Made by a program: the position numbers and the translations under genes
Part shown: one piece after another, positions 11,401 to 22,919 of the stretch
Layout of the letters: each line of letters opens with the position of its first letter
How positions within the stretch are numbered: the first letter of the stretch is position 1
The notes under the pieces: generated by a model
The model's database searches: none
Told to the model about the DNA's origin: nothing
The model's input: the letters and a program-made list of their open reading frames with translations, nothing else
Origin: Entophlyctis helioformis
Lineage: Eukaryota > Chytridiomycota > Chytridiomycetes > Chytridiales > Chytriomycetaceae
Direction of reading: 5' to 3'
DNA length: 64,000 bases
Assembly: GCA_025526915.1 (NCBI GenBank)
Contig: JAHLKH010000063.1
Coordinates: forward strand, 62,001-126,000

Positions 11401-14400
11401 GAGACCTGCAAGACCATCTCGACGGCGTTGTTGCTATGAAGAAGCAGGTGCACAAGGTCGCAGGCCATATGCTGCAGGCGATCGATGTCCTGTGTGATCA
11501 GCTCGAGTTGGCGCAACTGGTGGGCATGCTTCACGATATGGCAAAGAGCAGTGTTTCTTTGGCGCAGCTGCATCCGGCACTTGAGATGTTGGTACAGTCG
11601 GACACTGTTGTCCAACGCATAGGCATAGACGTACTTTGGGCCAGCCACTACGGGCTAGCGGTCAAGACAAACAAGCTTAGGCTCGGCATACTTTCCCAGT
11701 TGAAAGAGTCGGACAAGGTCCGCGATCTGTATCAGCGGCTGCTGGCTCATCTTCAACCTCAAGACATTGGTGATTTTGCCATCCTTGCCGTCTCGAGCCT
11801 GCTTGGCAGCGATAGCGTCCAAGACGCTGCCTTTCAAGCGCGCGATGCCCTTTTGCGACTTGGCATTGACTATCCCTCAGACGAAATCAACCTCAAGGTT
11901 TCATTGCGCAAAAGTCTGGAGCTGCTCGATGCCGTTATTGACAAAGCATCACCAGAAGACGTGCTCGCCATGCCGACAGTGACCTCGGCGTCCGATCACG
12001 CCAGGACCATTGATACACTGCTTCGACTCGCCCATCAAGCTGCCCGTTCCCAAGGAAATGGCCTGATCCAGCAGGTTTTATCTGTTCATGTAGGATAGTG
12101 ACAAACGTCTCGCCGCTCTTGGATTTGTGACCGAATCGACTGATCAACCGTCCGGCATGTACCCTTTACTTTACTCTAACGTGTTTGTTCAGGGATGCCT
12201 CAATACTGCCAAGCATGGACTGTTTCCATCGTCTCTGTTCTTTGTCAGCTCGTGCCAGCGGCTTTGGCAGGATGGCGAAATCAACGCTGCTCGCTTCAGG
12301 TGGCTGGCCAATCTAATCTCTACATGGATCCGTAACCCCAAACGTGACCAGCCAGACGATCAAGCGTACGTCTCGATCGTCCAGGACTCTTGCTCGTCTC
12401 AAGCCATGTCCAACACAGACTCGCAATGGACCGAAACCATAGAATCGGCACTTGCCGTTGCGACAAGCAATGGCACCGTGGATCGGGCATTCGGCCTTCT
12501 GATCGAGTATCAGCACAACTTGCTGTCCATAGGAAGATCATTGGACCAGATCGAGCAATTCTACAACAGGCACACGGCCTTGTACGAGCAAGCGGACAGT
12601 GTATCGGATAGCGTATCGGCCACGTTCAAGTCCGACTATATCGAGCTCAAGAACTTTTTTGCTGGCAGTACACCTCATCTGTCATTGGACGAGGAGCCAT
12701 TCGTCCAGTTCGTTCGCTTTTTCGGAGCAGTTGTCCATAACAGCGACGACAGTGTGACACGTCTGAGCGGGATTCAGCAGCTCCTGGATGCATTTGCGGG
12801 AACATGGATGTAAGGAGGCTCCAACGGTCGTTGCCGGTGTGCTGATGGGATGTACATGATGGTATGCGATGGCATTAACCCAAGCATGATTTGCAACTCG
12901 GCCAACCAGGCATGTCGATCTGCTGCTGTGCCGGGTTGTCCTTCTTGCCCGACAAAAGCCCTTGAGCTCATGGGAGCCTGTCAAGGCCGATGTTGAAATA
13001 ATACGTTCGATGTGCGAGATCCAACCCGAACGCAAGCAAATGTTCAAGTATCATCTCGCCAGAGCAGAGCTTGTAGGTCATGATTGCCTGGAGCCACGAT
13101 TGTTGAAATGGACATGGACATACATAGGCCAACATGCGTGACTGTGGACAGGCACACATGAAAGAAGATGTTCACTCGGCGGTCGCGCATTATGAGGAGT
13201 GCATTGACCTCGCTCACAAGCACGGGTTTCCAGTGTTCGAAGCATGGGCAACCGAGTTGCAAGCGACATTCTGGTGCTCCCAGAAATCCAAGCGCTTGGC
13301 GCGCACCATCCTGGCGTCTGCGGTGCAGCTATGGACAGCTGCCGGCAGTCCGCAACGAGCACAGTACATCCAATCCAAATACTCGGACGTGCTTGTTAGC
13401 AAAGGCGGCAGCAGCTTCGCAAAGACAAGCCAGAGGCTCAAGCTTGGCATCAGTGTTGCTGGCACACTCCGTCGCGCAGCCGTGTCTGACGACAATACGA
13501 ACGGGCCCGAGTCGCAGGGGGTAGTAGGCGACTCATTAGCCTCTCCCTGGGTCGGCGACGACTTTATTTCTCCAATGAGTGCTCGCATAACCTCAACCAA
13601 CAACACATTCTCGTTTGGACGTGGCCGACAAGCCGATCTGGATCTCGCCACGTTCCTAAAGGTCGCAGAGACGCTTAGCAAGGAGCAGAATCTGACAGGA
13701 CTTGTTGAGAAGATCCTGTCTCATTTGACATCAAGCACTGGCGCAACCAAGGCGTTCCTTCTTCTTGCAGACGGCGAGCTGCTTACAATCTCGGCAATGT
13801 GCGAGCTGTCAGAAGCAGGTCAAATGCAGCAGGAGACTCCTGCACTGCGCGAGCCGCCAGCCACCGACAGGCTCCCAATGATGATTGTCAACTACGTCTT
13901 TCGCGTTGGAGAGGCAATTGTGCTTGGCGATGCCTTGGACGACCCGACTTATCGCCGTGATCCTTACATCGAAAAGGCCAGGCCACGATCCATTCTCTGC
14001 TGCCCGATTCAGCATCAGGGAGCCACGACGGCGATTGTGTATCTGGAAAATCGTCTGCAGACAAGTGCATTTACGCCAGCACGGATCGAATTTGTCCAGT
14101 CGTTGACATCATCTGCTGCTGTCTCTATCGAAAACGCGCGTCTGACCAAGAAAAACACCGAGCTTACCAAAGCACTCGAGGTTACCAAGAAAGCATCGGA
14201 ATCCACAGGCGGCCCGCGATACAACTTTGGAGGCCCGATCCGACGCGTTCTTGAAACTCTGGAGTCGCTCAAGGCCCGGCTTGGTCCAAACGATCCCGAC
14301 ATTGCGAGATTTGACGAGCTCGCAAAGCTGCTGACTTCGGACGGCCTCTTCTCGGCCAACTTGAATGAGGTCAATGACGAAAACGGCCAGTCTCTCGACC

Positions 14401-16543
14401 AAGACACCAAGTCGTTCATTGAAGGATCTCTGTTACAGCAAAGCATGAATAGCGGACGTGATCGGCTTCCAAGTAACTCTGGCATCATGTACCAGTCGTT
14501 ATCGGCGATCGGACTTGAGACCATTCCGTCCGTTGCGGCGTCGCTTAGCTCCTTGAGCATGCTGGCAGACATCCCATCGGTTCGGCAGTATAACACCCCG
14601 ACGTCCGTGACACCACACGCCGATATTGACTTGCTCAATCAGGCCGACATCGATGCATACTTGGAGACAGTGTGCTCTTATGACTTTAGCGTCTTCAAGC
14701 TCGCCGAATTGACATCTGGCAAGCCCCTGAGCTATTTATGTGTCTACGTTTTCAAGCGTTTTGGCTTGTTGGAGTCGCTGAACATCAGCCCTTCGGCAGC
14801 AGCGAGATTCTTTCAGAATCTCGAGTCTCTGTATCACTCACTTCCTTATCACAACAGGTAAGCTAATCGCTTGTCGTTGCTCACATTCAAACATTACCTT
14901 TTAACAAGCGGCTTTGCATGCAACAGTACCCATGCGGCAGACGTACTACAGACTGTTATCATGCTCATTTTGAACACCGATATTGCCACAAAGTTTTCAG
15001 TGCTGGAGATCTTTAGTCTGTGCGTGGGGAGTGCGGTGCACGACGTCGATCATCCCGTAAGTTTACCTCTGTCGTGTCTCTCTCACGACTTGATGCGTGT
15101 GTTTAGAAACAGCAATGCTGGCGAGGCACATTTTAACACAGCCAATGCTCCAACCAACCAACCTGCCAACCAACGCCTATCGTCATGCTCGACACAACCA
15201 CATACCGCCAGGGTGTCAACAATGCATTCCTCGTGCAAACAGGACATCCTATCGCGATCCTCTACAACGATATGGCTGTTCTCGAGTCTCATCACGCTTC
15301 AAAGGCATTCGAGATTGTTCGCTCACCGGACGCCAACATTTTTGGGAACCTTGCAGTCGACCAGATGCGGTTTTGCAGGAAGCTGATCATCTCCATTGTG
15401 CTTGCCACTGGTGCGTGCACACATTGATTTATGTTGCTGGCCGGCTCATATGCTGTGCTCCATCAATGCGAGCGTCAGACATTGCGCCGCAGAGACTGAC
15501 GTATGGAGTGTTGGCGACCAACAACAACATGCTTTCACGTACGCGTTGCTGGGATGCTGGGCAGATCTGTCGCAGCACTTCCAGTTCATCAACAAATTCA
15601 AAGGCAAGATTGCAACGTCTTCTCTGAAGCTGGAGGAAGAGCCAGATCGGCAGCTTGTGCTCGAAATGGCCGTCAAATGCGGCGATCTCGGCAACCCAAC
15701 CAAGCGATTTGATGAATCCAAACGGTGGTCGTTTCTTGTGATGGAAGAGTTCTTCCGCCAGGTAAGTCGGCTGAACGTGATCTTTGTGGTGTATGTCTGT
15801 ATGGGACGCTTCATCGGCTGATTCATAACCATGTTGTGGCTGCAAACGTTTTACGACAACAGGGAGATCGGGAGAAGCAGCTGGGATTGCCCGTCTCAAA
15901 GTTCATGGACAGGAACGACACCAATATTCCGAAGTGGTAAGGCTGTCGTGACTGCCTTTAGTCAACAGATGCGTTTTGACGATCCACACAAACTAACCTG
16001 GATTCTCCACCGGCGCGACCTGGCATGGCATCACATGGCATTACATGGCATTACATGGCATCACATGGCATCACATGGCATGGCGTGGCATGATGGACTG
16101 TGGATCGGCAACGTGGCGACCTGTCTGGCTGCACATCAAGCCAACTCGGCTTCATCGATGTGCTCGTGACGCCTTTATACGACGCCTGGCACTCGTTCTC
16201 GCAGACACCATACATTGCAAGTTGCATGGACAACATCGCAAGGAACCGCGAGCTGTGGCAGGCGCAGGTCGAAAAGAACTTTGAATTCAGCCCGTCTCTT
16301 CGCTCCAATGAGACCAAGTCGGTAAATGGCGCTCAAGACGTCGATCTCCTTGCGCTCCATCTGCCGCCAATTACATTTGGCCATAGCTCGTACAAGACAG
16401 GCAGCGGTCGTGCTGAAGGCCACACGCCAAGGCATCGGCAGCGCTCATACACCGTTGGAGGATCGGCGCCGGCGCAGCATTCCCGATCGAACAGTGCCTA
16501 TCCAGAAAGATTGCGGGATGAGGCGATAGAAGCAAGCAAGTAG
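8485..16543 (+). CDS. Giant fusion: degenerate protein kinase - AAA-type ATPase - helical repeats - GAF - class I cyclic nucleotide phosphodiesterase
   Basis: About 17 exons join in frame to about 2160 residues. Clear junctions are 9115/9200, 9235/9292, 9365/9431, 9523/9614, 9995/10052, 10374/10461, 10926/11027, 11253/11319, 12809/12910, 13072/13152, 14857/14927, 15056/15212, 15410/15565, 15761/15863 and 15936/16141; only the splice near 12080-12193 is uncertain. The order matches fungal hybrid histidine kinases that begin with a Ser/Thr-kinase-like domain (here HND at 157-159 and NYG at 182-184 replace HRD and DFG), then RLFGRDSQMQQL and an ATPase with VVYIDDI, alpha-helical repeats and GAF (about residues 1420-1580). 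The C terminus is a phosphodiesterase, not a histidine kinase: HAADV, HDVDHPGVNNAF, ESHHASKAFEI and KCGDLGNP give the metal ligands. It probably hydrolyses cAMP and/or cGMP under control of the upstream sensor part. ATG 8485 is the first in frame; a second lies at 8497. Confidence 0.82.
16025..16095. repeat. Imperfect tandem catggcatcaca/catggcattaca repeat in intron
   Basis: Six or seven units of about 10 bp (ATGGCATCAC / ATGGCATTAC) lie inside the last intron of the fusion gene, between its exons 15863-15936 and 16141-16543. It looks like a simple intronic minisatellite. Confidence 0.8.
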
Positions 16544-16962
16544 GGGAGCACATCAAATAAAGGCTGCTTTCAACTGTCCGACACTAATTTAGAATCGTGG
16601 AATCGCGATGGGCGTGAAGAAGTGAAATGCCCACACATATCTTGAAAGGACCAGCATGTACCAGCCACGCAAGTGCACCTAACAGCTGCGTGCAAGTCGC
16701 ATGCGACCTCACGTGACCAGTGTTTAACGCGGCCATGTCCGCCATCAATTTATGTATCGGGCCAGACTCCTGATCAACCTCTCGGGATCATCTATTTGTA
16801 GGTCGATGCTTGCAGATGTGCATCGCCCACTGGTGGTGCATTCTGGCTGCTGGCTCTAACCTGTAATGCTATGATACGCAGGCGGAAAGCCGGCCAGACA
16901 TGCCTGTACGTTCGTGGGGACGCCTGCTGCAGTTTCGACCAGCGAAGCAGCATGGCACACTC
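16544..16962. promoter_or_regulatory. Intergenic region and MYG1 promoter with TCACGTGA box
   Basis: 419 bp between the fusion gene stop and the MYG1 start. AATAAA at 16556 is a plausible polyadenylation signal for the fusion gene. TCACGTGA at 16709-16716 lies about 250 bp upstream of MYG1 and matches the boxes in two other promoters of this window. Confidence 0.4.
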
Positions 16963-18784
16963 ATGCTGCATCTGCATGCCATGCCTGCCTGTCCTGCCTT
17001 TTCCACCGGGCCGCTGCCGACCGTACGACTGCCAACCACAAAGACGATTGTGACCCATTCGGGCAGGTGAGGTCGCATTGCACACCACCAACCTCTCTGC
17101 ATGTGCATAGGTTCTGTGTATTGCCCAGCCTGCAGGCTCTCAACCAACGCCTTGGTTACTGAGTCCCGCCTGCCCTGTCTGCCAACAGTTTTCATGCCGA
17201 CGAGTCGCTGGCTGTCTTCATGCTCAAGTGCGTCGTCAGCGCCTTGCACCATCGCGCAATGCCATGCCGCTGACGTTCACCTGGCATGGAGTCCATCCAG
17301 GCTTCTGCCCGAGTACAAGGACGCAAGCGTTGTCCGCACTCGCGATGCCGAGGTCATCAAGACTGGAGACATTGTGGTCGATGTTGGCGGCGTGTACGAC
17401 CCTGCCACGCACCGCTACGACCACCACCAGCGCGAGTTTACGGACACGTTTGACAAGGACCACGCCATTCGTCTGTCCAGTGCAGGCCTTGTCTACAAGC
17501 ACTTTGGCAAGCGTGTCATCCGCACCATCCTTGGCTGGGACGTTGGCCACGATGCCCAAGTTGACCAGCTCTTCATCAAGATCTACGATGATCTCATTCA
17601 AGGCGTATGTGCAGCATGTGCCATTGTGCCGAATCCTCTGATCTGTCTAGCCATTTCCAGACGGGCCAACTCACTCCCTCTTCTTTCGATTGGGCAGTTT
17701 GATGGCGTGGACAACGGTGTCTTGCAGTACCCCGTTGATCTGAAGCCAGCCTACAAGGAGACCACCAGCATCTCTCATCGCGTTGCTTCTCTCAATCCGT
17801 GGTGGAACCAGCCCAGCACCGACGAGGATCTCAACACCCGCTTCCTCAAGGCTGTTGAGATGGCTGGCGCCGAGCTCCTTGAAAAGGTTCTGTCGCAGAC
17901 CATATTGTCTACCTTCCAGTTGCCGTCATGTGCGTATTAACGATGATGATGGCTTGTGCGGTACAGGTTCAATACCTAGGCCTGTCCTGGCTTCCAGCCA
18001 GGAAGATTGTCGAGGATGCAATGGCGTCACGCAAAGACATTGACGAGTCTGGCCGCATCTTGGTGCTCGACCAGTTCTGCCCTTGGAAGGGACACCTGTA
18101 GGTGCAATCTGTCAACAGCCAACATTGCCTCCTTGCAAAGCGGGCCTTGTTTGCTGAATCCATGCGCCTGTGGATTTGTATCTGCCTTATCCACCCAACA
18201 GTGAGGCATTTGAGGAGGAGCTCAAGTTGAAGGATGCCGACAAACCATACTACGTCATCTACGAAGACTCGTCCAAGCAGTGGCGCATCCAAGCAGGTAC
18301 GCGTTGCGTTCAATTGTGCACAATGAGATTGCATTTGCATTTGCTGCAATTGCGCGTTCTGTCACGATGCCATGCTCTAAACTTGAAAGCGCATCCTAGT
18401 GCCTGTAACGCCATCGTCTTTTGCCAGCCGCAAGCCGCTTCCAGAGCCGTGGATGGTATGCCGGTATCCGTGGCATGCATATCATTCGTCATGCCAACTT
18501 GGATTGCCTGTATCTGCTCTATGCTAATGTTTGCTTTTGGGCAAATGGCAGGGTCTTCGCGACGAAGCCCTTTCCACGCTTTCGGGGATTGACGGCTGTG
18601 TTTTTGTGCACGCCAGCGGATTCATTGGTGGCAACAAAACCAAGGTAACTGAATGCTGTAATGCGCGTGGCTGAGCATGAATGACCGATGGTCGCCATGC
18701 TAATTCGTCGCTTTATTTGCAACCATCCGCAACGCTGATCAGGATGGTGCATTGAAGATGGCCAAGAAGGCACTGCAGATGTAG
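16963..18784 (+). CDS. MYG1: MYG1 (GAMM1/UPF0160) DHH-type RNA exonuclease
   Basis: Exons 16963-17066, 17189-17227, 17301-17604, from 17698, and further 3' exons to the TAG at 18782-18784. The start of the domain, IVTHSGSFHADESLAVFML, is assembled across two introns. Then come VVRTRDAEVIKTGDIVVDVG, the characteristic YDHHQREFTDTF, AGLVYKHFGKRVI, DGVDNGV, YKETTSISHRVASLNPWW, SWLPARKIVEDAM and the C-terminal CVFVHASGFIGGNKTKDGAL. Family members act in nucleolus/nucleus and mitochondria to process pre-rRNA and mitochondrial RNA. The first residues (MLHLHAMPACPAFSTGPLP) could be a mitochondrial leader; a second in-frame ATG at 16981 is possible. It is convergent with the second phosphodiesterase gene. 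Confidence 0.9.
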
Positions 18785-18937
18785 TGGGGTGGTTGGAATG
18801 AACACGTTTATCGCCCACTTTGAATGCGTGCATCTTACGACTTTGGATTCTGACCCTCGTCTTGCTGCCTGCCATTGTTGTCGGTGCGCGTCAGTGGCAC
18901 TCGATTATGCAAAGCGATGCATTACGTTTGCCGCAGC

Positions 18938-21900
18938 CTACCTCTTCCAGTATTCTCGGTTCGCCCGAAGGTTGTTGAGTGCGGGGAAATTGCCATCTTC
19001 GTTCATGTACTGGTCCCAGACTTCGTACAGCGGGAGCACGATGTAATCAATGAAGCCAATCTGACACTTGCTTACGACCGTTGTCTGTCGATCCATAAAC
19101 ATTGAGATGGGCAAGCCACGCCGCCGCTCCTCGTCACCCTGTATGATTGCACATGCACAACAATAGCCGATAGATTGCCAGCCATCTGTGGGCTTAGCTA
19201 CTCGCATGCCAAGCAAGCTCTCACGGTCATGCGCTCGGGCAGCAGGATTTGCAGTTGGCGATAGGATCAAACTCGTACCTGCTTGAAGAACTCGTCCATG
19301 ATGTTCATGGCCCATTGTGTGCACAGACTTTGGCTCTTGGCGGCGTTGTTGATGTCGCCACACTTGATCGCAATGTCCATGCACAGCTGGCGGTCTTTCG
19401 GATCGCTGAACTCAAGTCCTGGTGATGGGCAGTGTCAGCAGCCGCATGTGGCAGAAATAGGCGAGCCATCAGATCGCGGCAATGGTAATTGTGCGACAAA
19501 CAAACAAACACATGCTGCAAAACAACTTCCCGCCAGCCGGCCACAGTCACGCACCTGATCCATTCATCTTGTTCTTGAACTTGGCAATGTATTCAAAATG
19601 GCCAGTCATGTCCGTAGCAAGGACCATGGACAGGATCGATGTTCGAAGCGCCTTGTAGCGATCAGGCGGGACACCGCCAAGGACGTTGCATCCCGGCTCG
19701 TTCAGCATGATGTCGAACCCAAGTGATGCGTGGTGGTGCTCCAGAACCGACACGTCGTTGTAGCGGATGGCTTGTGGGGTCATGGTTGCGATCATGAACG
19801 CGTTGTTGAAGCCTGGATGGTCGACATCATGCATTGCGGCAGCTACAATGCCAGCAAACGCATCCTTGCATTCAAGCCCAGTCAGTCAAACGAACGCGCA
19901 TAGCAGCAACGCCTTGTTCACACATTGCAACAGGCAAAACACCAAAAACAGTACTCTGAGCAGCAGCGCCAAACAAACGATGCAACTGTTTACCTCGCTC
20001 GTCACAAGCTCGTTGAGACCCAATACAGTGAGGAAGTAGTGCATCGAGTGCATGACATCGGCTGCATGAGCAGAGTTGTGATATGAGTTGGGCTGTGAAT
20101 GTGGGGGCATGGCCGGTCAGTCAGTGAAAGGCATTCACAAGGAGTATGTCGTCGTCGTCGTCTTTGTCGTCGTCCTAGACTAATCCGTGCTGTCGCAGCA
20201 AGTTGCAGACAGTAAAGCGGCATTTAGCTAGCCAAGGTGGCTAACAGCGCACATACCCGGTAGGCTGCTTCTACTTTTTGCAGAAACGCGCGCATGACAG
20301 ACTCTTCGACGTTGAACCCTGAATGGAAGTTGTAGATCTCAAAGAGCGCCATTCCCAAGTGATACAACGGTCGACCTGGACAGCCATTTGATGTCAGTGT
20401 CGTCAAGATTGTAATGCCGACTGCAATCTTGATTCGCCGATCGGCAGCTCAATGCCAAAGATGAATACCTCCAGTAACCTTTGAAAGCTCAAAGATGTCA
20501 AACTCCCACGTATCAACGTTTTCGAGGACTTCTATCACGTTTGCTTGGCTGGTGCTGTACCATCACAAGAATGACAGGATTTAGCTTGTGGCCAGCGTTC
20601 ATACAAAGACTCGGGGCCATAGCCGGCGGCATTTGCGCATAGCCGCCAACACGCAAAAGACATACCCAAACGTCATCCTATTGACTGCCTCGGACGATAA
20701 AACTCCTGCAAGGTGGGCATCTCCCGCGTGAATGTTGCTTGCCGATTCCGCTTTTGGCTTCTGGACCTCCTGGTTGTTGATCATGGCATTGAGCCATTTG
20801 TTGACGTCCGTGTCCATCGCGTCCTTGTTGACATTCAGGTTCGGAAGGAACAGTTGGTTCGAAGAAAGCAGCATAATGACATAGTCGAGCGATTCCATGA
20901 CATCCGCCTCCAGGTCTGTTTCGAAACACATTCATCGTGCGTAAACAGGACATCACCGTCCGTCAGTTGCCACCGTGTTGCGACGATTTCCAGTATGCTG
21001 GCATGAGCTGCTGAGGTCTGCACGCAAGTGGCATGCCATGATGCATGGAGAGCCAACATGTTCTTGTGCCAAAACTCACCTCCCTTGACTTGAATGTCAC
21101 GAATCACCTTGATGACTTTTGTGATGGGCGAATCCAGGTCCAGGTTGTCATCATTGCGCATTCTGCCAAGTTTCGATTCGTCCGTCGTAGGACATTGCGG
21201 CCATAGGGTCAGCATAGCGTGCGCATTGATCTCAACAAGGGGAGCCAGCCTGGCTGGCCAAAGCTCAACACTTGGACTTACTCCTTCAGCTGCTGTTGAA
21301 GATTTGCATTCTGATCCGAGAGATTGATCACCGCATGCTGGCGGTCTAGCAGATTAAAAGCATATTCACGGACATGCTGCTGGAGCATAAACGACGAAAT
21401 GCAGATGAGCAGAATGCTGATGATGAACGTGATCTCTTGCTCTTGGAGAACATGCAGGTGTGCGCTCCATTCGCACTTGGATCCGACCGCGGTGTACATG
21501 AAGGGACAGGTACACGTTGATCCTGAGCCTGATATACAGTCCATCTGAATTTCGGTGAAACTTGTGTTGGTGCCAACCAGGATTTGATGCCAGATCCTTG
21601 GGTTGTTGATGAATGCAGAGTATCCGCCAAACGTCAGAACGATGTACAGTACTAAGCCAATGATTGCAGATCGTTTTCGAGGATCCAAAGTTAGCCAAGA
21701 ACCTGTATCCAGCTTCAAAACGGCCAGAGGCCCAAACTCTGCAACGAAAGGCGTAGCATCGAACGCGACATGTATACTGATTTGCACTCACCAAGAAAGC
21801 AGAAGCTGATGCCAGCAACATGGATCTCGAGATTTGGCCGGCTGATTTGCAAAACGATTCCCATAATGGAGGCGAACCAGAGACCGCTGAAGATCATATG

Positions 21901-22775
21901 TCCGTCGCGGGCAAGCAACTGAAAGTAAAAGTACGGATAGAACGTAAGGTAGATGGGCACAAGGCTTACTGGGTCCTGTCTGTATATCAGCCGGCCAATC
22001 TGCCAGACGCTGAACGACGCAAACAGATCTGAGCATGGTCACGCACCACAACAGAGCGGCAGTGAGTGGCAACTTCCAGATCAAATGCAAAGCGTAAAGG
22101 CGGTCAGATGGAACAACGACTGCCTTACAGACTGGAAAGTTGAAGTAGTCAAGCTTTGAGAAATTCGTCAAGTCAGACAGCACCAGCAGAACGCCATGCC
22201 ACGCAAAATGAGCAAGGATCTAACGCGTCCGAAAGACCAGTTTAGTCAACAGCCAAGAACTCGCCAGTTGCGGGCGAGCCACAACCCGACTCTGTTGTAT
22301 GGCGTTCTGTTCCTTCCTTGTGCCCCTCACAGAGTGCATGTCCATCCGAAAGACCAACCTGCTCCAGGATTGGGCCTTTGATGACTTCATAATCATCGTC
22401 TGTTCCTCCAGAATGTTTGCGGCTACTGTCACGTCAGGCGTTGATGTCTGAACATGCATACAAGCTCTTCCAAGGGTGTATGGCTATACGTATGGCAACG
22501 TACGTGTATGAGCTTTCATGACGGATACGGTCGCCTTTGCTGCCAAACGCCTTTGAGCTGGTTGACTTTCCATCCATTGCCCCTTGGCCATGGCTGAGTG
22601 GTTGATGCGAGTGTTGATGCGAGTGCTGCTGGAGTTGCTGCAGTTGTTGCTGCTGTTGCTGAAGCCTGATACGCAGTGATGGCTGATGCCCCAGAGTGAT
22701 GGATGCTGCTCTGCTTGCCGACAACTGCTGCTGGTGTGACGGGTGTATCTGTGAAGACTTGACGACAGCCGACAT
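18938..22775 (-). CDS. Membrane-anchored class I 3',5'-cyclic nucleotide phosphodiesterase
   Basis: Many exons on the minus strand. The first exon starts MSAVVKSSQIHPSH and is Ser/Gln-rich. It is followed by several membrane segments (ILAHFAWHGVLLVLSD; FASFSVWQIGRLI; LVPIYLTFYPYFYFQLL; FSGLWFASIMGIVLQI; AIIGLVLYIVLTFGG; ITFIISILLICISSFML) and a short coiled coil (NLLDRQHAVINLSDQNANLQ). After the linker ITKVIKVIRDIQVKG the catalytic domain shows NSYHNSAHAADVMHSM, HDVDHPGFNNAFMI, EHHHASLGFDI, CMDIAIKCGDINN and GLPISMFMDRQ. All metal ligands are present, so it should be active on cAMP and/or cGMP at a membrane. The stop at 18938 follows NREYWKR but overlaps a donor-like gtaggc, so a short last exon cannot be excluded. 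It is divergent to the cNMP-binding gene. Confidence 0.85.
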
Positions 22776-22919
22776 GGCTGATTGGGCTGCTTGTTTTGCG
22801 GGAAGAAGCAGTGGGCTTGGCTTATCCAGCTTCGCTAGAAGGGAAGGCACCCCCTCCTGGCGGAGTTGAGCCTGGCAAGTCGCGTCGCGTTTTCGAGACG
22901 GTTGCCCCGAAACTCGCAA
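22776..22919. promoter_or_regulatory. 144-bp bidirectional promoter between phosphodiesterase and cNMP-binding F-box gene
   Basis: The ATG of the phosphodiesterase (minus, 22775) and that of the cNMP-binding F-box protein (plus, 22920) are separated by 144 bp with no other coding signal. A shared promoter would co-express a cyclic-nucleotide hydrolase and a cyclic-nucleotide sensor; this is inference from geometry. Confidence 0.45.

Noticed and set aside
8485..16543. Hybrid histidine kinase
   Set aside because: The N-terminal layout fits, but there is no H-box, HATPase or receiver; phosphodiesterase metal motifs occupy the C terminus.
21900..22210. A frameshift in the membrane part of the second phosphodiesterase
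   Set aside because: A normal intron (gtaagg...gctcag on the minus strand) joins the two frames exactly, restoring hydrophobic segments on both sides.
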